A stretch of DNA of 64,000 nucleotides, taken from contig JASPKZ010007250.1 in the NCBI GenBank assembly GCA_030220185.1, positions 1,587,001-1,651,000 of the forward strand, given 5' to 3'. Position numbers and translations under genes: made by a program. The notes below the pieces were generated by a model, which saw only the letters and a program-made list of their open reading frames with translations, was not told where the DNA came from and searched no databases. This stretch comes from Diploptera punctata (lineage: Eukaryota; Arthropoda; Insecta; Blattodea; Blaberidae). Shown in pieces: positions 63,074-64,000 of this stretch. Position 1 is the first letter of the stretch; each line of letters begins with the position of its first letter.

Positions 63074-64000
63074 ACCGGAGCTCGGTGGTAGGCAAAAGAT
63101 CTCAGGGTTATGAACTCTTTATAAGCAAAAGAACAACGTATAAATGTACACTCAATTTTAACGAATCCAAGAACTCTTTATTTTCGGAGAAATACACTTT
63201 TGTTAATACAGTTACAAGTTTTATCTAAGAGTGGAGTCGATGAAATACTTAGAGGTCCACGTGCTCGAGTCAATATTTTTAAAGTCCAAATGCTTAACGG
63301 ACTATAACTTTAAATTTAACTATTTCTCGGACGAATCTAATATTAACACTGAATCGGAGATCGCGGTCTGCAGGTCTACGATGTTCCAACACTGAACACA
63401 GAGTCACTGAGAGTGATAGTCTGTTTTTTAACTGAATCGGAGATCGCGGTCTATAGATCCACTATGTTTTAACACTGATCACAGAATCACTGATAGTGAT
63501 AGTATTTTGATATAAGTTCTCGCTTATAAAGGCGGTGGCTCCTCCCACTTTTCTCGAATCCACTCCTTACAATTGAATATATATTTATGTTTTATAATAT
63601 TATTTACTAGTATGTATAACATTTCTAAGAACTGGGTAAATTGGTTCTTTGATATTTAATAGAAAAATGTTTATCAGTTTCTTTGTAAACTGTCAATGTT
63701 AAGAGATTATCTTTTCTATAGGTGAATGAATGTCTTTTGTTGTCTGTACTAGACAGGTAAAAATTCTTTATCATCATTTCTTGGAATTCCTTAGTAGCGT
63801 TAATTGGTTTCTAAGAATTGGTCAATAGATTTTTAATATTTTTAATCGCTAACTAATGTTATCTTTTCTTATTAGTTGTATAGACTGCTAATTGGAATTC
63901 TTTTGACAATATCCTTTTTGTGTTCCTATATTATTTGTTAGTTGTGTAGTAGGTAGAGTTCTGACAATACCTCTTTATTTGTCATTTGTATAGCAGGTAG
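63074..64000. mobile_element. Unidentified insertion with internal tandem repeats
   Basis: It starts GTATGTACCGGAGCTCGGTG inside the LINE endonuclease frame and runs off the window. About 85 bp containing ATCGGAGATCGCGGTCT and CACTGA..GTGATAGT is repeated at about 63350-63425 and 63434-63510. A TATAAAGGCGG box follows at 63535. The last 200 bp contain repeated TTGTGTAGTAGGTAGAG / TTGTATAGCAGGTAG. It could be a long terminal repeat or a promoter region; no ORF was seen. Confidence 0.45.

Overview
The window is eukaryotic nuclear DNA, AT-rich and crowded with dispersed repeats. Two host protein genes point to an arthropod, most likely an insect: a LAR-type receptor tyrosine phosphatase on the minus strand, and a cysteine-string protein. 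The repeat load (non-LTR retrotransposon 3' ends, tRNA-derived SINEs, Penelope-like elements, Tc1/mariner, piggyBac relics) suits a large polyneopteran genome such as a cockroach or termite, but the species is inference.

Host genes. Five exons of the Lar intracellular region run right to left: 62023-62178 (end of phosphatase domain D1), 60189-60494, 54118-54398 and 49102-49237 (domain D2), and 46260-46328 (last 22 codons and stop). All phases and splice sites fit, giving about 315 residues. The rest of the gene lies beyond the right edge. Its introns are filled with transposons. At 13711-14247 (minus) lies an intronless cysteine-string protein copy whose C-terminal tail appears frameshifted by a local duplication; it is probably a retrocopy.

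Transposons. Left third (1-25 kb): SINEs of several tRNA-derived families, LINE 3' ends with inferred target-site duplications (TSDs), a complete but broken Tc1 element (18942-20523), and tandem anonymous repeats. Middle (26-46 kb): dense Penelope-like elements (PLEs), recognisable from GIY-YIG endonuclease fragments and from a repeated head-to-head (foldback) form, often nested inside each other. Right third: more PLE, RNase H-bearing LINEs, and piggyBac-like remnants with TTAA target sites. The last kilobase is an unidentified repeat inserted into the 5' end of a LINE.

Main discovery candidate. At least ten sequence-distinct PLE terminal families here carry the same RNA architecture: CUGANGA, a short stem-loop, GAA, a self-complementary block starting with A and ending with U, then A, C or U. 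This is the core of a minimal type I hammerhead ribozyme, and stem I pairing can be drawn in several families. Hammerheads are known from PLEs. The unusual parts are (a) three families, in seven or more copies, with UUGANAA instead of CUGANGA, which is the paired change C3 to U and G8 to A in two bases that pair in the active fold; (b) ribozymes placed in both arms of perfect foldbacks; and (c) a shared TATGAGGTRAG motif about 20-24 nt after the predicted cleavage site in most families.

All family assignments come from reading the sequence; no search or folding program was run.
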